DNA from: Chloroflexota bacterium
Lineage (GTDB): Bacteria; Chloroflexota; Anaerolineae; Promineifilales; Promineifilaceae
Reading direction: 5' to 3'
Length of the DNA stretch: 61,453 nt
Assembly: GCA_020629055.1 (NCBI GenBank)
Contig: JAHDEB010000010.1
Location: 1 to 61,453, forward strand
The notes beneath the pieces were generated by a model that was given only the letters and a program-made list of their open reading frames with translations, had not been told where the DNA came from and ran no database searches. How positions within the stretch are numbered: the stretch's first letter is position 1; each line of letters starts with the position of its first letter. Position numbers and translations under genes: made by a program. Below are positions 1 to 8,367 of the stretch, in pieces.

Positions 1-1703
1 ACCGTTTGAATCGGTCTCGGTGTGGGGAACATCCCTTCAATAATTGAAACCGGGTCCCCAAATAGCATGAGCAAAACACCGAGTGTGCCAGCCACAAACA
101 GGGTAATGAAAAAGCGACTGATGCTACTTGGGATTCGTCGCTTGCCGATAATCGGAGGGATCGCACGGATAAGGTCTAAATGATAGCGAGTAAGCAACGC
201 GCCGGACCGATCGCCCATATTACGTCGCATCGTTAGCGCCTGTCGCAAAAGCGCACTTGCCCCCCTAAGATCCTTTCCCATGAGCGCCATGGTGCCCAAC
301 TGATGATTGGCCCAAGAAACGGCCGATTGGTTGCCGATTTGCTGTGCAGCATTTGCGGTTGTACGTAGCAGCTGTTTGCTGTAGCCCCATCGTTTGGTAT
401 GCAAAAGGGTGTTGTTTACCTTTTGGGTTAAGTTGATTGATTGGATCGACTGCCCATTTTTGTATCCCCAATCAATCGTTTTTAGAACCGCATCAATCGA
501 TTGTGACTGTTGCCCCACCGTTTGAGCGGTAAGCTCTGCCCAGCTTTCAAAGTGGGTCAAAGCGCGTGCCATCCATCCCGCTTGGGCATTTGTGTGATAG
601 CTAAATAAACCGCCAGCGATGGCAAATTTTTCAACCCCATCAGATTCCGACTCAGACTCGGCCCGGTCGATAAGGTTGCGCTCTTCTAGTTGTTTGAGCA
701 ATTCGCCCGAATCAACACCCACAAGTGTTTCAATATGTTTGCGAGACAAAGGAACGCCGTCAAAAGCGGCCAATAGTTCCAAGACATCCTCGGCCGAGGG
801 GCCAAGTTTGCTGACCGCTTGGTCCGCTGCGAAGGCTGCGAACGTAGCCGGATTCGCTTGTCGAAAAATGAGTGCCGCAGCTGCTTGATCTCGCTCATAC
901 AGCTCGGCCGCGCGTAAAACATCCCCTGGATGCCCTTCTAAGCGTGTGACAATTTTAGGGATGAGTCGCTCGTCTTCGGAGGAAATCGCTCTGGTGACAT
1001 TCCGTTTAAATAGAGCTGTTGCATCATTCGGTTTTAACCCCTTTAGTTCAACCGCTTTCCCTTCGCCGTACAGGGTGCGATCGTTTGCCATAAACAAAAA
1101 CGCACAATTAGGGGCTGCATCGATAATCGTCTGAATTTCTTGATCTGATAGATCGAGATGGTCGATGATAAATAGGGCCGATTTGTCTTCTAAATGCTGT
1201 TTGACCTGGGTCGGTGAAGGCATCCACTTCGATGCTTCATAGAACGCTTCAAACATCCGCTGCAACACATCTTCGGCCGTGCCGAAATGCATATTGATAT
1301 AGGCGATCCCATCGTTCAATTGAAACGTCTGGTGCCCCAGCAAGCGACAGAGCACCGTTTTGCCCATTCCAGCCCGGCCGAAAACTTGCACGATTTCACC
1401 CAAAGACAAAAAGTCATTGAGTTGGATGACATGCTTTTTTCGACCTAAGGCATCTCGAAAGCGGCGAGGGACTAGACGTACCGGCCGGTTGCGTGGCGTT
1501 GCTTTCAGCCGCTGATGGATATTTAGTTTTTGAACAAAATTGCCGGTTTCATCACCGTTTAGTGATAGCTTAAAATCCCCCTGAACATTGTACTGGTCGC
1601 CGATAATTTTGTTGCCAGCCACGACATCGCCATTGATATAAATCGAATGACTGTCTTGGTCTAGCTGATATTTCTGAACGTTGGTTTCACTAATGGTAGA
1701 CAC
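1..1703 (-). CDS. STAND/NACHT-type P-loop ATPase with N-terminal beta-ribbon motif (3' end outside window)
   Basis: Reading the minus strand from a GTG at 1703, preceded by AAGGAAG five to six bases away, gives one open frame that leaves the window at base 1, so the C-terminus is incomplete. The first 45 residues contain the motif INGDVVAGNKIIGDQYNVQG, a short beta-ribbon type seen in front of many STAND-family signalling ATPases. The P-loop is GRAGMGKT near residue 109 and the Walker B-like strand is ALFIIDHLD near residue 176. A winged-helix-like and helical TPR-like stretch follows. About 30 residues before the window edge there is one hydrophobic segment (FFITLFVAGTLGVLLMLF), followed by a proline-rich tail. 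Such proteins act as regulated switches in signalling, transcription control or phage defence; which applies here cannot be told. It is not related to the downstream metabolic genes and lies alone on its strand. Confidence 0.72.
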   Translation of the reverse strand, partial: MSTISETNVQKYQLDQDSHSIYINGDVVAGNKIIGDQYNVQGDFKLSLNGDETGNFVQKLNIHQRLKATPRNRPVRLVPRRFRDALGRKKHVIQLNDFLSLGEIVQVFGRAGMGKTVLCRLLGHQTFQLNDGIAYINMHFGTAEDVLQRMFEAFYEASKWMPSPTQVKQHLEDKSALFIIDHLDLSDQEIQTIIDAAPNCAFLFMANDRTLYGEGKAVELKGLKPNDATALFKRNVTRAISSEDERLIPKIVTRLEGHPGDVLRAAELYERDQAAAALIFRQANPATFAAFAADQAVSKLGPSAEDVLELLAAFDGVPLSRKHIETLVGVDSGELLKQLEERNLIDRAESESESDGVEKFAIAGGLFSYHTNAQAGWMARALTHFESWAELTAQTVGQQSQSIDAVLKTIDWGYKNGQSIQSINLTQKVNNTLLHTKRWGYSKQLLRTTANAAQQIGNQSAVSWANHQLGTMALMGKDLRGASALLRQALTMRRNMGDRSGALLTRYHLDLIRAIPPIIGKRRIPSSISRFFITLFVAGTLGVLLMLFGDPVSIIEGMFPTPRPIQT

Positions 1704-1717
1704 GCTTTCTTCCTTTT

Positions 1718-1746
1718 ATGTTTGTAGACTGGTCGTGTTTTGTCAA
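1718..1746 (-). promoter_or_regulatory. Candidate promoter of the STAND ATPase gene
   Basis: On the minus strand a perfect TTGACA lies at 1746-1741. About 15-17 bases downstream is a weak -10 (TACAAA or AAACAT), and the AAGGAAG ribosome site and GTG start follow. The -35 match is exact and the -10 is poor. Confidence 0.35.
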
Positions 1747-2219
1747 AGAAATATTTCTAGGTTGAAAACAACCAAAAACACTTTCGGCTTCGTCATGTAA
1801 AGAGGTGCCCCTTGAGAGCAAAACAACTTTCATTCAAAAAGATTTTGACGAAGCACTGTGTAGACTTAACTTTTCTAATCGGTTGTGGCGAACGTAAAAC
1901 AGATGCAGATGGTTCTGGGGCGATGTAGGGGCTAAGTTTTCTTAATAGTCTGTGTCGTTGGTGGTTGTAGTTCGCTCTGATTTCGCTTTTCTTTTGAACA
2001 GAGTACGTAAAAGTTACGAAATTAGCAAGTACCTTGACCCTTTTTCATCTAATTTGAGGGGTTCTAGCCGCTTCTGAGAGTTTTTTAACCCATTTTCATG
2101 AATCGGTAGGATTGACTTTGTGGTTGTTTCTTAATCGAGTCATGATAAAGTTTCGGTCTAATTCTTGATAAGGAAACTAAATGCATCGTCTCAGAACTTC
2201 TCCATAGTTGCGACCTCAG

Positions 2220-2270
2220 CTTCGACAAGCTCAGCTTACCCTACTATGGTGTAGACTGAGCTTGTCGAAG
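2220..2270. repeat. Inverted repeat of the CTTCGACAAGCTCAG family
   Basis: CTTCGACAAGCTCAG at 2220-2234 is perfectly repeated in inverse at 2256-2270 with a 21-base loop. No T-run follows, so it is not a typical intrinsic terminator. This palindromic word is common as a dispersed intergenic element in many environmental genomes (recalled, not searched). Confidence 0.7.
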
Positions 2271-2323
2271 TCGGGATCGCACTAGAACACAAACCATACT
2301 TACTTTACAGGGTACTAAATAAA

Positions 2324-3640
2324 ATGAAAGAATTCCCCCCATTTTCTCTGCAAGAACCGCCTAAAGTTGCCTTCGGCCGTGGCTCTTGGGTAACCGACCA
2401 AGACGGCAATGAAGTTATCGATGGTTCAGGTGGCCCGGCCGTCTATTGTTTAGGGCATAGCGACCCGCGCGTCAACGAAGCGATAGCCAACCAGCTCAAT
2501 CAGATCGCTCAGGGGTACCGCCGTTTTTACAACAGCGATCCACTAGAACAGTTAGAAGCGTTGATTCGCGAGCGGTGCGGCGGCGGCTTGACTGAGATGA
2601 TGTTCAATAGCAGTGGATCTGAAGCGGTGGAAACCTGTTTGAAAGCCGCATTGCAATATCAGCAGGCGATTGGGCAGACGGGGCGCACCCGTTTTATCTC
2701 ACGGATGCGCTCTTATCATGGCAACACGTTGGGCGCTTTGTCTGTTTCAGGTTATCCACTGCGTCGTGGTCCATTTCAAGAGAGCCTTTTGCCGGTTTCA
2801 TTTGTTTCACCCGCCAATGACTACCGGCCGCCTGAAGGGGTTGACGCCGATCAACTGGTAGAGTTCTTGGCCAACGAGCTGGAAAATGAAATTTTAAAAT
2901 TGGGCCCAGAAAACGTCTGCGCATTTATTATGGAGCCGGTCGTCGGTGCGGCTGGCTGTGTGGTACCAGCCCCGGCCGGTTACGCCCAGGCGATTCAAGC
3001 GGTCTGCCAGAAGTACGGCGTGCTACTCATCTCGGACGAGGTGATGAGCGGTGCCGGTCGTACAGGCAACTGGCGAGCCTTAGAGCATGATGGGGTCGTG
3101 CCCGACATCATGTCGGTGGCAAAGGGGTTAGGCGGCGGCTATCTGCCACTTTCGGTTACGATCTATCAGCAAAAGATAGGGGATGTTTTACGCGAAAAAG
3201 ACGGCGGGCTCATGACGGGGCATACTTTTACCGCTCATACGGCCGGATGTGCGGCTGCACTCAAAGTACAGCAAATTATAGAAGAAGAAAATCTGTTGGA
3301 TCGGGTGAAAACAAAGGGGGCATGGTTAGGACAATCCTTAAAAGAGCGAGTTGGGGATCACCCGTTCGTGGGGGACGTGCGCGGTCGCGGCTATTTTTGG
3401 GGGATCGAACTGGTGCAAGATAAAGAGACCAAGCAACCATTTGCACGTGATTTACAGATCGCGGAGCGTTTTGGTCACGCTTTGCGCCAAGAGGGGCTGT
3501 TGCTTTATCCGGTGTCTGGCTTTGGCACCGAGCAGCAGGGTGATGGGGTGATTGTCGCCCCAGCCTACAATGCGACAGACGATGTGTTGGAGCAGATTGT
3601 CGGCCGGATTGAATCGGCTTTGAAGCGTTTGTTTGATTAG
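2324..3640 (+). CDS. Class III PLP-dependent aminotransferase
   Basis: A 438-residue protein of the ornithine/omega-amino acid aminotransferase family, fold type I. The N-terminal segment WVTDQDGNEVIDGSGG is the usual class III opening. NSSGSEAVETCLK is the phosphate/substrate-binding loop, LLISDEVMSG carries the aspartate that pairs with the PLP ring nitrogen, and SVAKGLGGG carries the Schiff-base lysine (Lys267). Length and motif order are complete. The amino donor and acceptor cannot be set from sequence. It lies alone on the plus strand and converges with the ligase/dioxygenase/OYE operon, so a role in amino acid or amine catabolism is plausible but only inferred. No clear Shine-Dalgarno precedes the ATG. 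Confidence 0.88.
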   Translation: MKEFPPFSLQEPPKVAFGRGSWVTDQDGNEVIDGSGGPAVYCLGHSDPRVNEAIANQLNQIAQGYRRFYNSDPLEQLEALIRERCGGGLTEMMFNSSGSEAVETCLKAALQYQQAIGQTGRTRFISRMRSYHGNTLGALSVSGYPLRRGPFQESLLPVSFVSPANDYRPPEGVDADQLVEFLANELENEILKLGPENVCAFIMEPVVGAAGCVVPAPAGYAQAIQAVCQKYGVLLISDEVMSGAGRTGNWRALEHDGVVPDIMSVAKGLGGGYLPLSVTIYQQKIGDVLREKDGGLMTGHTFTAHTAGCAAALKVQQIIEEENLLDRVKTKGAWLGQSLKERVGDHPFVGDVRGRGYFWGIELVQDKETKQPFARDLQIAERFGHALRQEGLLLYPVSGFGTEQQGDGVIVAPAYNATDDVLEQIVGRIESALKRLFD

Positions 3641-3689
3641 ACCTTGTCTGGCCTAAACTTCACATTGCTAGAACCTAGAAGCTGACTAT

Positions 3690-5174
3690 TTAAGGTTGAG
3701 TGATGCGTAAATGATCCCCGTCTATTGGGACCGGCAGAGGAATTTCGACCGTCACCGGTTCGCTTTCTACAGATCTGTTTCCGGCAAAATCATAAGCTTT
3801 AATCATGTATTGATAGCTGTTGCCGGCCAATGCGTTTTGGTCTGTAAAGCGATTGGTGCTTGAAGATGAGAGGTGTTCGTACGCAGCACCGTTGGCTGAT
3901 CGGAAAATCTCATATCCGTAAACACCGTGTGCGTCTTCGGCCGACTCCCACTCGACACGAACTCGTCCGTTTTGGCGCAAGTTCGCTTTTACATCGCCCC
4001 CGTTTGGCCAAGTCGGCCCCTCAACATCTTCGGGGTCAGCCATCGGCACGTTCAGCCCGTGGCGCAACCAAAGGGTACATGTCACTTTTTTAAACTTTTC
4101 GTCGAGCTGCTTACACACATTCCCGTAAATACAGCGCACAATTTTATCCGGGTTACCAAGTCTCGCTTTTTTCGGGAAGTCCGGGTCCGCTAGCAATGCC
4201 CGAGCGAATCCAACCATATCGGCTTGGCCGCTTTGCAAAATCTCTTCAGCCATTTCTGGCGTTGATATTTTCCCAGTTGTAATAACCGGTGTGTGATAAC
4301 CATGTTCGTTGATGAACGCCTTGATCCCGGCCGCCATGTAAACATTTGCACCATCTTGGTAAGTTGCGGGTGGCATCGCCCGATCCCCAGAGTAGCCGGT
4401 ATACGGGTAGAGGGCCTCTCCTTCGGCCGCAATCGCATCTTCAAACTTGCCTCCGGCCGAAAGCGAAATGTAGTCAACCCCTAACTGGGCCAACCGAAGA
4501 CCGATAAATTTTGACTCGCTGAGCCCATAGCCATCTTTAATGCACTCTTCCGCATCAAAACGAACCCCGATTGGAAAATCTGGCCCCACCATGCTGCGCA
4601 CTTTTAATACCGTCTCGGTCATCATGCGCATGCGGGTTTCTAAACTGCCCCCGCCATATTCATCGTTACGTTTGTTGCTGCGTTTGGACAAGAACGAAGA
4701 CATTGTGTAGGCATGCGCCATGTGTAGTTCGACCGCGTCATAACCGGCGTCACGTGTGCGGACGGCCGCTTCACCGTATTGTCGGATGATCGCCTGAATG
4801 TCATCCTTGTCGAGCATTTTGACCGTTTGACGCCATCCTGACCGGGCGATTTTCAAAAAGTGGATGATTTGCAGCGCGACTTTGCTGGGGCTGCTGTCAT
4901 GGATTTGTTGCAGCATGTCCCGATGCCCAGCGATGAATTCATCGTCGTTGATGCGCAGTAGCTGACCGCTTTTCGCCCCATGCACGGCCGAGGCCTCTAC
5001 AACGATTAGGCCAACCTCACCGGCCGCAAAGCGCATATACCGGTCGACAATGTCTTGGTTCACAAACCCATCTGTGCCTGAAAGCCGGGTGACCATCGCG
5101 GTAAGCGCCATTTTATTCGGCAGCGTCATGCTGTTAATTTGTAGAGGGGTGAATAGGTTAGGAAATTGGTTCAT
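3690..5174 (-). CDS. Old Yellow Enzyme-type NADH:flavin oxidoreductase with C-terminal fibronectin III-like domain
   Basis: A longer frame starts at 5255, but it would overlap the dioxygenase gene. The ATG at 5174 begins the natural family N-terminus (FPNLFTPLQINSMTLPNKM). Residues 1-345 form the FMN-binding TIM barrel: HMAHAYTMSSFLS with the usual histidine pair (151, 154), then RNDEYGG, then GFARALLADPDFP. Cys348, Cys354 and Cys366 are what remains of the four-cysteine iron-sulfur motif of 2,4-dienoyl-CoA-reductase-like members; the second cysteine is Gly351. In place of the usual FAD/NAD module the protein ends in about 90 residues (390-480) that read as a fibronectin type III fold (VRVEWESAED, GYEIFRSANG, YQYMIKAYDFAGN). 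It is the third gene of the ligase-dioxygenase-OYE operon, 31 bases after the dioxygenase. Substrate unknown. Confidence 0.85.
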   Translation of the reverse strand: MNQFPNLFTPLQINSMTLPNKMALTAMVTRLSGTDGFVNQDIVDRYMRFAAGEVGLIVVEASAVHGAKSGQLLRINDDEFIAGHRDMLQQIHDSSPSKVALQIIHFLKIARSGWRQTVKMLDKDDIQAIIRQYGEAAVRTRDAGYDAVELHMAHAYTMSSFLSKRSNKRNDEYGGGSLETRMRMMTETVLKVRSMVGPDFPIGVRFDAEECIKDGYGLSESKFIGLRLAQLGVDYISLSAGGKFEDAIAAEGEALYPYTGYSGDRAMPPATYQDGANVYMAAGIKAFINEHGYHTPVITTGKISTPEMAEEILQSGQADMVGFARALLADPDFPKKARLGNPDKIVRCIYGNVCKQLDEKFKKVTCTLWLRHGLNVPMADPEDVEGPTWPNGGDVKANLRQNGRVRVEWESAEDAHGVYGYEIFRSANGAAYEHLSSSSTNRFTDQNALAGNSYQYMIKAYDFAGNRSVESEPVTVEIPLPVPIDGDHLRITQP

Positions 5175-5205
5175 AGTTGTATTTACTGCTAGATGCCAAG
5201 AAAGA

Positions 5206-5970
5206 TTAATTAGAAACGGTTCCGCCTGCGGCCGTTGTGAGGTCGTGACGCACATCCCAAAGTTCTGGGAAGAATCGATATTTTAGGGTCGGTTCTAAAT
5301 ATTTTTCCACAAATGTACCACCGGTCCCTTTGGTTTGCCCGCCAATCATCCGCTTAACCATTTGAATGTGGTTGTGCCGCCACGATGCTAAAGCGCGGTC
5401 CATTTCGATGCACGCTTCGTACAAGCTAAACAGTTGAAAATGATCCCATCGATTTTGATACACCTCGATAATCGGTAAACCCGAACGCTCAACTGCGGCC
5501 AGGAACGCTTGGTGCATTGTTTTCGGGTGGGATGCGATGATGCCGGGCCACAGTCGTTCGGCCCATGCGGCGTACGACTCACCGGCGGTTTCTGCTAAAC
5601 CGGACAAGACCTCGAAGTCTCTAAATTGGCGCGACTGCAGCCCGCTGGAGGATTCAAGGTAAGGGCGGAATTCTTGAAAATCAGCGGCCGAAAGCATCTC
5701 CAAAACCCCTAATTGGCTGTCGGCCACTCCTAAAATTCGGGCCATACGAGAAATGAGCCATGTCGCTTGGGCCAAGTCATTATTTTCTAACAGATCGATG
5801 GTGCGGCCGGTATCATGCAGCAGCTGCTTAAACCATAGTTCAAATACCTGATGGATAATGACAAACAGCATCTCCTCTGGGTGTGGTGAGACGAGTTTTT
5901 GGCTGTTGAGTAAATTGTCTGTTTGGATATGTTCGGTGTAGTTAAATTGATCCTGTTCAAATTGAGTCAT
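5206..5970 (-). CDS. kynA: Tryptophan 2,3-dioxygenase
   Basis: Haem dioxygenase opening the indole ring of L-tryptophan to N-formylkynurenine, the first step of the kynurenine pathway. The 254 residues are slightly short but complete. FVIIHQVFELWFKQ near 36-49 holds the distal histidine (His40). FQEFRPYLESSSGLQSRQFR is the substrate-binding stretch. WRHNHIQMVKRMIG carries the likely proximal haem ligand His201, and KGTGGT (214-219) is the carboxylate-binding loop. The ATG lies 5 bases after the stop of the upstream CoA ligase, so the two are co-transcribed. No formamidase or kynureninase is in the window. Confidence 0.93.
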   Translation of the reverse strand: MTQFEQDQFNYTEHIQTDNLLNSQKLVSPHPEEMLFVIIHQVFELWFKQLLHDTGRTIDLLENNDLAQATWLISRMARILGVADSQLGVLEMLSAADFQEFRPYLESSSGLQSRQFRDFEVLSGLAETAGESYAAWAERLWPGIIASHPKTMHQAFLAAVERSGLPIIEVYQNRWDHFQLFSLYEACIEMDRALASWRHNHIQMVKRMIGGQTKGTGGTFVEKYLEPTLKYRFFPELWDVRHDLTTAAGGTVSN

Positions 5971-5975
5971 AGTTT

Positions 5976-7532
5976 TTAGCGTAGTTTAAAGCGTTGAATT
6001 TTTCCGGTGGCGGTTTTGGGCAGTTCATCAACAAATTCGATTTGGCGCGGCCGCTTATAACCAGATAAGCAGCTGGCGCAATGGTCGATCAAGGTTTGTT
6101 CAAGTTCGGCCGAAGGGTGATACCCATCATTTAAAGTAACGAACGCCTTCGGTTTTATCAAATCATCTTGGTCTTTGTAACCGACGATGGCACATTCAAC
6201 AACAGCCGGGTGCTTAATCAGGGCGCTTTCCACTTCCATCGGAGAAACCCAGATGCCGCCAACCTTGAGCATGTCGTCACTGCGACCCTCGTGCCAATAA
6301 TAACCGTCTTCATCTAGGCGAAAGCGGTCCCCGGTTGAAAACCAATCCCCTAAAAAAGTTTGTTTACTTCGTTCGTATTGGTGCAAGTAGCTGAGGGCGA
6401 TGGTGTCCCCACGCACCAGCAAATTGCCGCTTTCCCCAAACGGTAACTCATGACCGTTGAGGTCGACAATCTTGAGGTCAAATCCTTGCACCGCCCGGCC
6501 GCTTGCCCCCGGCCGAATGTCATCCGGCCGGTTAGAGATAAAGTTGTGATAAACCTCGGTGCAGCCGCATCCATTAACAATTTTAATGCCGGTCCGCTCG
6601 TGCCATTGGTGCCAAATCGGTGCTGGTAAATTTTCACCCCCCGAAACGCACAACCTTACCGATGACAGATCGTACTTTTTCTCGAAATCGGGCATCGACA
6701 AGGTGATCGCATAGCCGGTGGGGGCGTTATAAAAAATCGTTGGCTTAAATTTGTCGACGATGTTGAGCAGGTTGGTCGCTTTGCGAGGCGAACCGGAGAA
6801 GAGCACAATCGATGCGCCGACGTGCCATGGAAAAAGCAGATTGCCCCCGGTGCCATAAGTGAAAAAAAGCTTTGCCCCTGCAAATGTTCGATCGCTTTCT
6901 ACCAATCCGAGCGTTTGCTTACCCCAATACTCGCTAATTAGAAGAAGATCTTTGTGTGCGTGTAAAATCCCCTTGGGCTGCCCCGTTGTGCCACTTGAGT
7001 AATTTAGGGTCGCAAAATCTTCTCGATGGCTGTTTTCGGTCTTAAATGTAGTGGGTTCGTTTTTTAGCCAGCGCTCATAGCTCAAACACCCGTTGAAAGC
7101 GTCTTTTTCCCCGTTAATTAAAATAATATGCTCTAAATGGGGTTGATCTTGCAGGATCGGTTTTAACGTGTTCCACAAACTTGCGTGGATGACCAAAACG
7201 CGTGCGCGGCAGTCGCGCAAAATATAATCTAAATCTGCGCTGGTCATTAATGTGTTTAAGCCGGCCGCAATCGCTCCGATTTTAAGTGTGCCAAAAAATG
7301 TGGTGACCCATTCTGGTTGATCCAAGCATAAAATCGCGACCGTTTCCCCAAATCGAACCCCCAGTTTTTTTAGCCCGTTTGCCACCTGATTAGACTCTGC
7401 ATCGACTTGCTGAAAGGTTAGATTGCGTTCAAGGCTAAAGAGTGCGGTTTTGTCGCCTAGGTGGGGCAGATTGTTCTGCAAAATGTCGGCCGCATTATAA
7501 TGTTGTGGTAGATCAGTTGCCCGTAAAATCAT
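5976..7532 (-). CDS. Benzoate/2-aminobenzoate-type CoA ligase (AMP-dependent synthetase)
   Basis: ANL-superfamily acyl-CoA synthetase that would activate an aromatic acid with ATP and CoA. I chose the ATG at 7532 (MILRATDLPQHYNAADIL); the frame extends upstream to a TTG at 7601 that has no ribosome site. P-loop-like motif YSSGTTGQPKG is at residues 178-188, the adenylation motif SGGENLPAPIWHQW follows, then the hinge EGRSDDMLKVGG and the C-terminal catalytic lysine in TATGKIQR. The N-terminal pattern NAADILQNNLP..GDKTAL resembles benzoate-CoA ligases more than long-chain acyl-CoA ligases. It is the first gene of an operon with tryptophan dioxygenase, which makes anthranilate a reasonable substrate guess because anthranilate is a kynurenine-pathway product. 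That assignment is inference. Confidence 0.82.
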   Translation of the reverse strand: MILRATDLPQHYNAADILQNNLPHLGDKTALFSLERNLTFQQVDAESNQVANGLKKLGVRFGETVAILCLDQPEWVTTFFGTLKIGAIAAGLNTLMTSADLDYILRDCRARVLVIHASLWNTLKPILQDQPHLEHIILINGEKDAFNGCLSYERWLKNEPTTFKTENSHREDFATLNYSSGTTGQPKGILHAHKDLLLISEYWGKQTLGLVESDRTFAGAKLFFTYGTGGNLLFPWHVGASIVLFSGSPRKATNLLNIVDKFKPTIFYNAPTGYAITLSMPDFEKKYDLSSVRLCVSGGENLPAPIWHQWHERTGIKIVNGCGCTEVYHNFISNRPDDIRPGASGRAVQGFDLKIVDLNGHELPFGESGNLLVRGDTIALSYLHQYERSKQTFLGDWFSTGDRFRLDEDGYYWHEGRSDDMLKVGGIWVSPMEVESALIKHPAVVECAIVGYKDQDDLIKPKAFVTLNDGYHPSAELEQTLIDHCASCLSGYKRPRQIEFVDELPKTATGKIQRFKLR

Positions 7533-7770
7533 GCAATGTTTTAAGCCTTCAAAGTGATTGGTAATCGCTGCTGATTTTAACGGGGATGAGGGGGGTGTCA
7601 AACCGATGAAAACCGATCAAAACGGGCGCTGATTGTTGGACAGGGCAGTGTATCTTTAAGTCAAAAAACTTACGCATAGGCAATGAACATGACTTTACTC
7701 TTATATTTTGAAAAAAGGGTTGCGCACTGATTAATTTGCTTGTATATTTGTAACTATGTAGGCTCCCTCT

Positions 7771-7815
7771 GAGGTGGATTGGCAACGCCCGTTGTCGTCC
7801 ACCTCAACCTTTTTA
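7771..7815 (+). terminator. Hairpin followed by T-run in the divergent region
   Basis: GAGGTGGA at 7771-7778 pairs with TCCACCTC at 7798-7805, with a further inner GCAACG/CGTTGT pairing, and AACCTTTTTA follows. The form fits an intrinsic terminator reading rightward. No upstream plus-strand gene is visible, so it may end an unseen small RNA or be a dispersed palindrome. Confidence 0.45.
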
Positions 7816-7960
7816 TGGGGGAGATGCAGAAGCCCAATAACTATAAATTAAATACAAAACGCCTAAATTGATATTCGCCTTTTCAGTTTCTAAAAGCTTG
7901 CAATCAATCGCTGGGACCCGCTCCGTTTTAGACCAAATCTAATATTCTAGAAATTGCCTC

Positions 7961-7991
7961 TTGACCTTGAGTCCACTCCAGCTTGTATACT
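7961..7991 (+). promoter_or_regulatory. MerR-type promoter with 19-bp spacer and internal dyad
   Basis: -35 TTGACC (7961-7966) and -10 TATACT (7986-7991) are separated by exactly 19 bases, the over-long spacer that MerR-family activators untwist. The spacer carries the near-perfect dyad CTTGAGT-CC-ACTCCAG. The start codon of the MerR gene begins 7 bases after the -10, so the transcript should have no or almost no leader. This also rules out the earlier in-frame start at 7954. Confidence 0.75.
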
Positions 7992-7998
7992 CGCAGAT

Positions 7999-8367
7999 AT
8001 GACTGGATATTCAATCGGTGAAATCTCTCACCTAACAGGTTTAACCATCGACACGCTCCGCTATTACGAACGTATTGAGCTGCTGGTCGATATTCGTCGG
8101 AATCAAAGTGGTCATCGTTGCTACAGTGATGATGATTTGGGGTGGCTAAACTTGCTCGTATGTTTGCGTGAAACTGGAATGTCTATTGCTGATATGACCC
8201 GTTTTGCTGTACTGATCCGCCAAGGAGAGGAATCGGTCCCAGATCGGGTGACTTTGCTAAGTAAACATCGACAAGACGTGTTGAATAAAATCGCACAGAT
8301 GGAGCAGAAATTAGAAGGAGTTGAGGCGAAAATCAACCATTATTTAGAGCAGGAAAAAAACAAATGA
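7999..8367 (+). CDS. MerR-family transcriptional regulator
   Basis: A 122-residue protein from the ATG at 7999. YSIGEISHLTGLTIDTLRYY is the canonical MerR helix-turn-helix, followed by the wing (RRNQSGHRCYSDDDL) and a long C-terminal dimerisation helix (residues about 75-120). The frame could start 15 codons earlier, but that start lies upstream of the -35 hexamer of its own promoter. No metal-binding cysteines are present, so it belongs with the organic or redox-sensing AKR-linked MerR regulators rather than the metal sensors. Its stop overlaps the aldo-keto reductase start by 4 bases (ATGA), so it probably controls that gene and itself. Confidence 0.9.
   Translation: MTGYSIGEISHLTGLTIDTLRYYERIELLVDIRRNQSGHRCYSDDDLGWLNLLVCLRETGMSIADMTRFAVLIRQGEESVPDRVTLLSKHRQDVLNKIAQMEQKLEGVEAKINHYLEQEKNK

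Larger units (their letters stand above)
1704..2323. other. Gene-free intergenic region, 620 bp
   Basis: Divergent spacer between the STAND gene and the aminotransferase. It holds the candidate promoter at 1718-1746 and an inverted repeat at 2220-2270. I see no convincing gene. An eight-codon frame at 2181-2207 behind AAGGAAA is too short to support by itself. Confidence 0.5.
7533..7998. other. Gene-free divergent region between the CoA ligase and MerR genes
   Basis: About 465 bp. It contains a strong hairpin at 7771-7805 and a MerR-type promoter at 7961-7991. I see no further gene. Confidence 0.5.

Noticed and set aside
2181-2207. Eight-codon frame behind AAGGAAA followed by a hairpin, as in a leader peptide
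   Set aside because: No run of regulatory codons, no T-run after the hairpin and the hairpin looks like a dispersed repeat.
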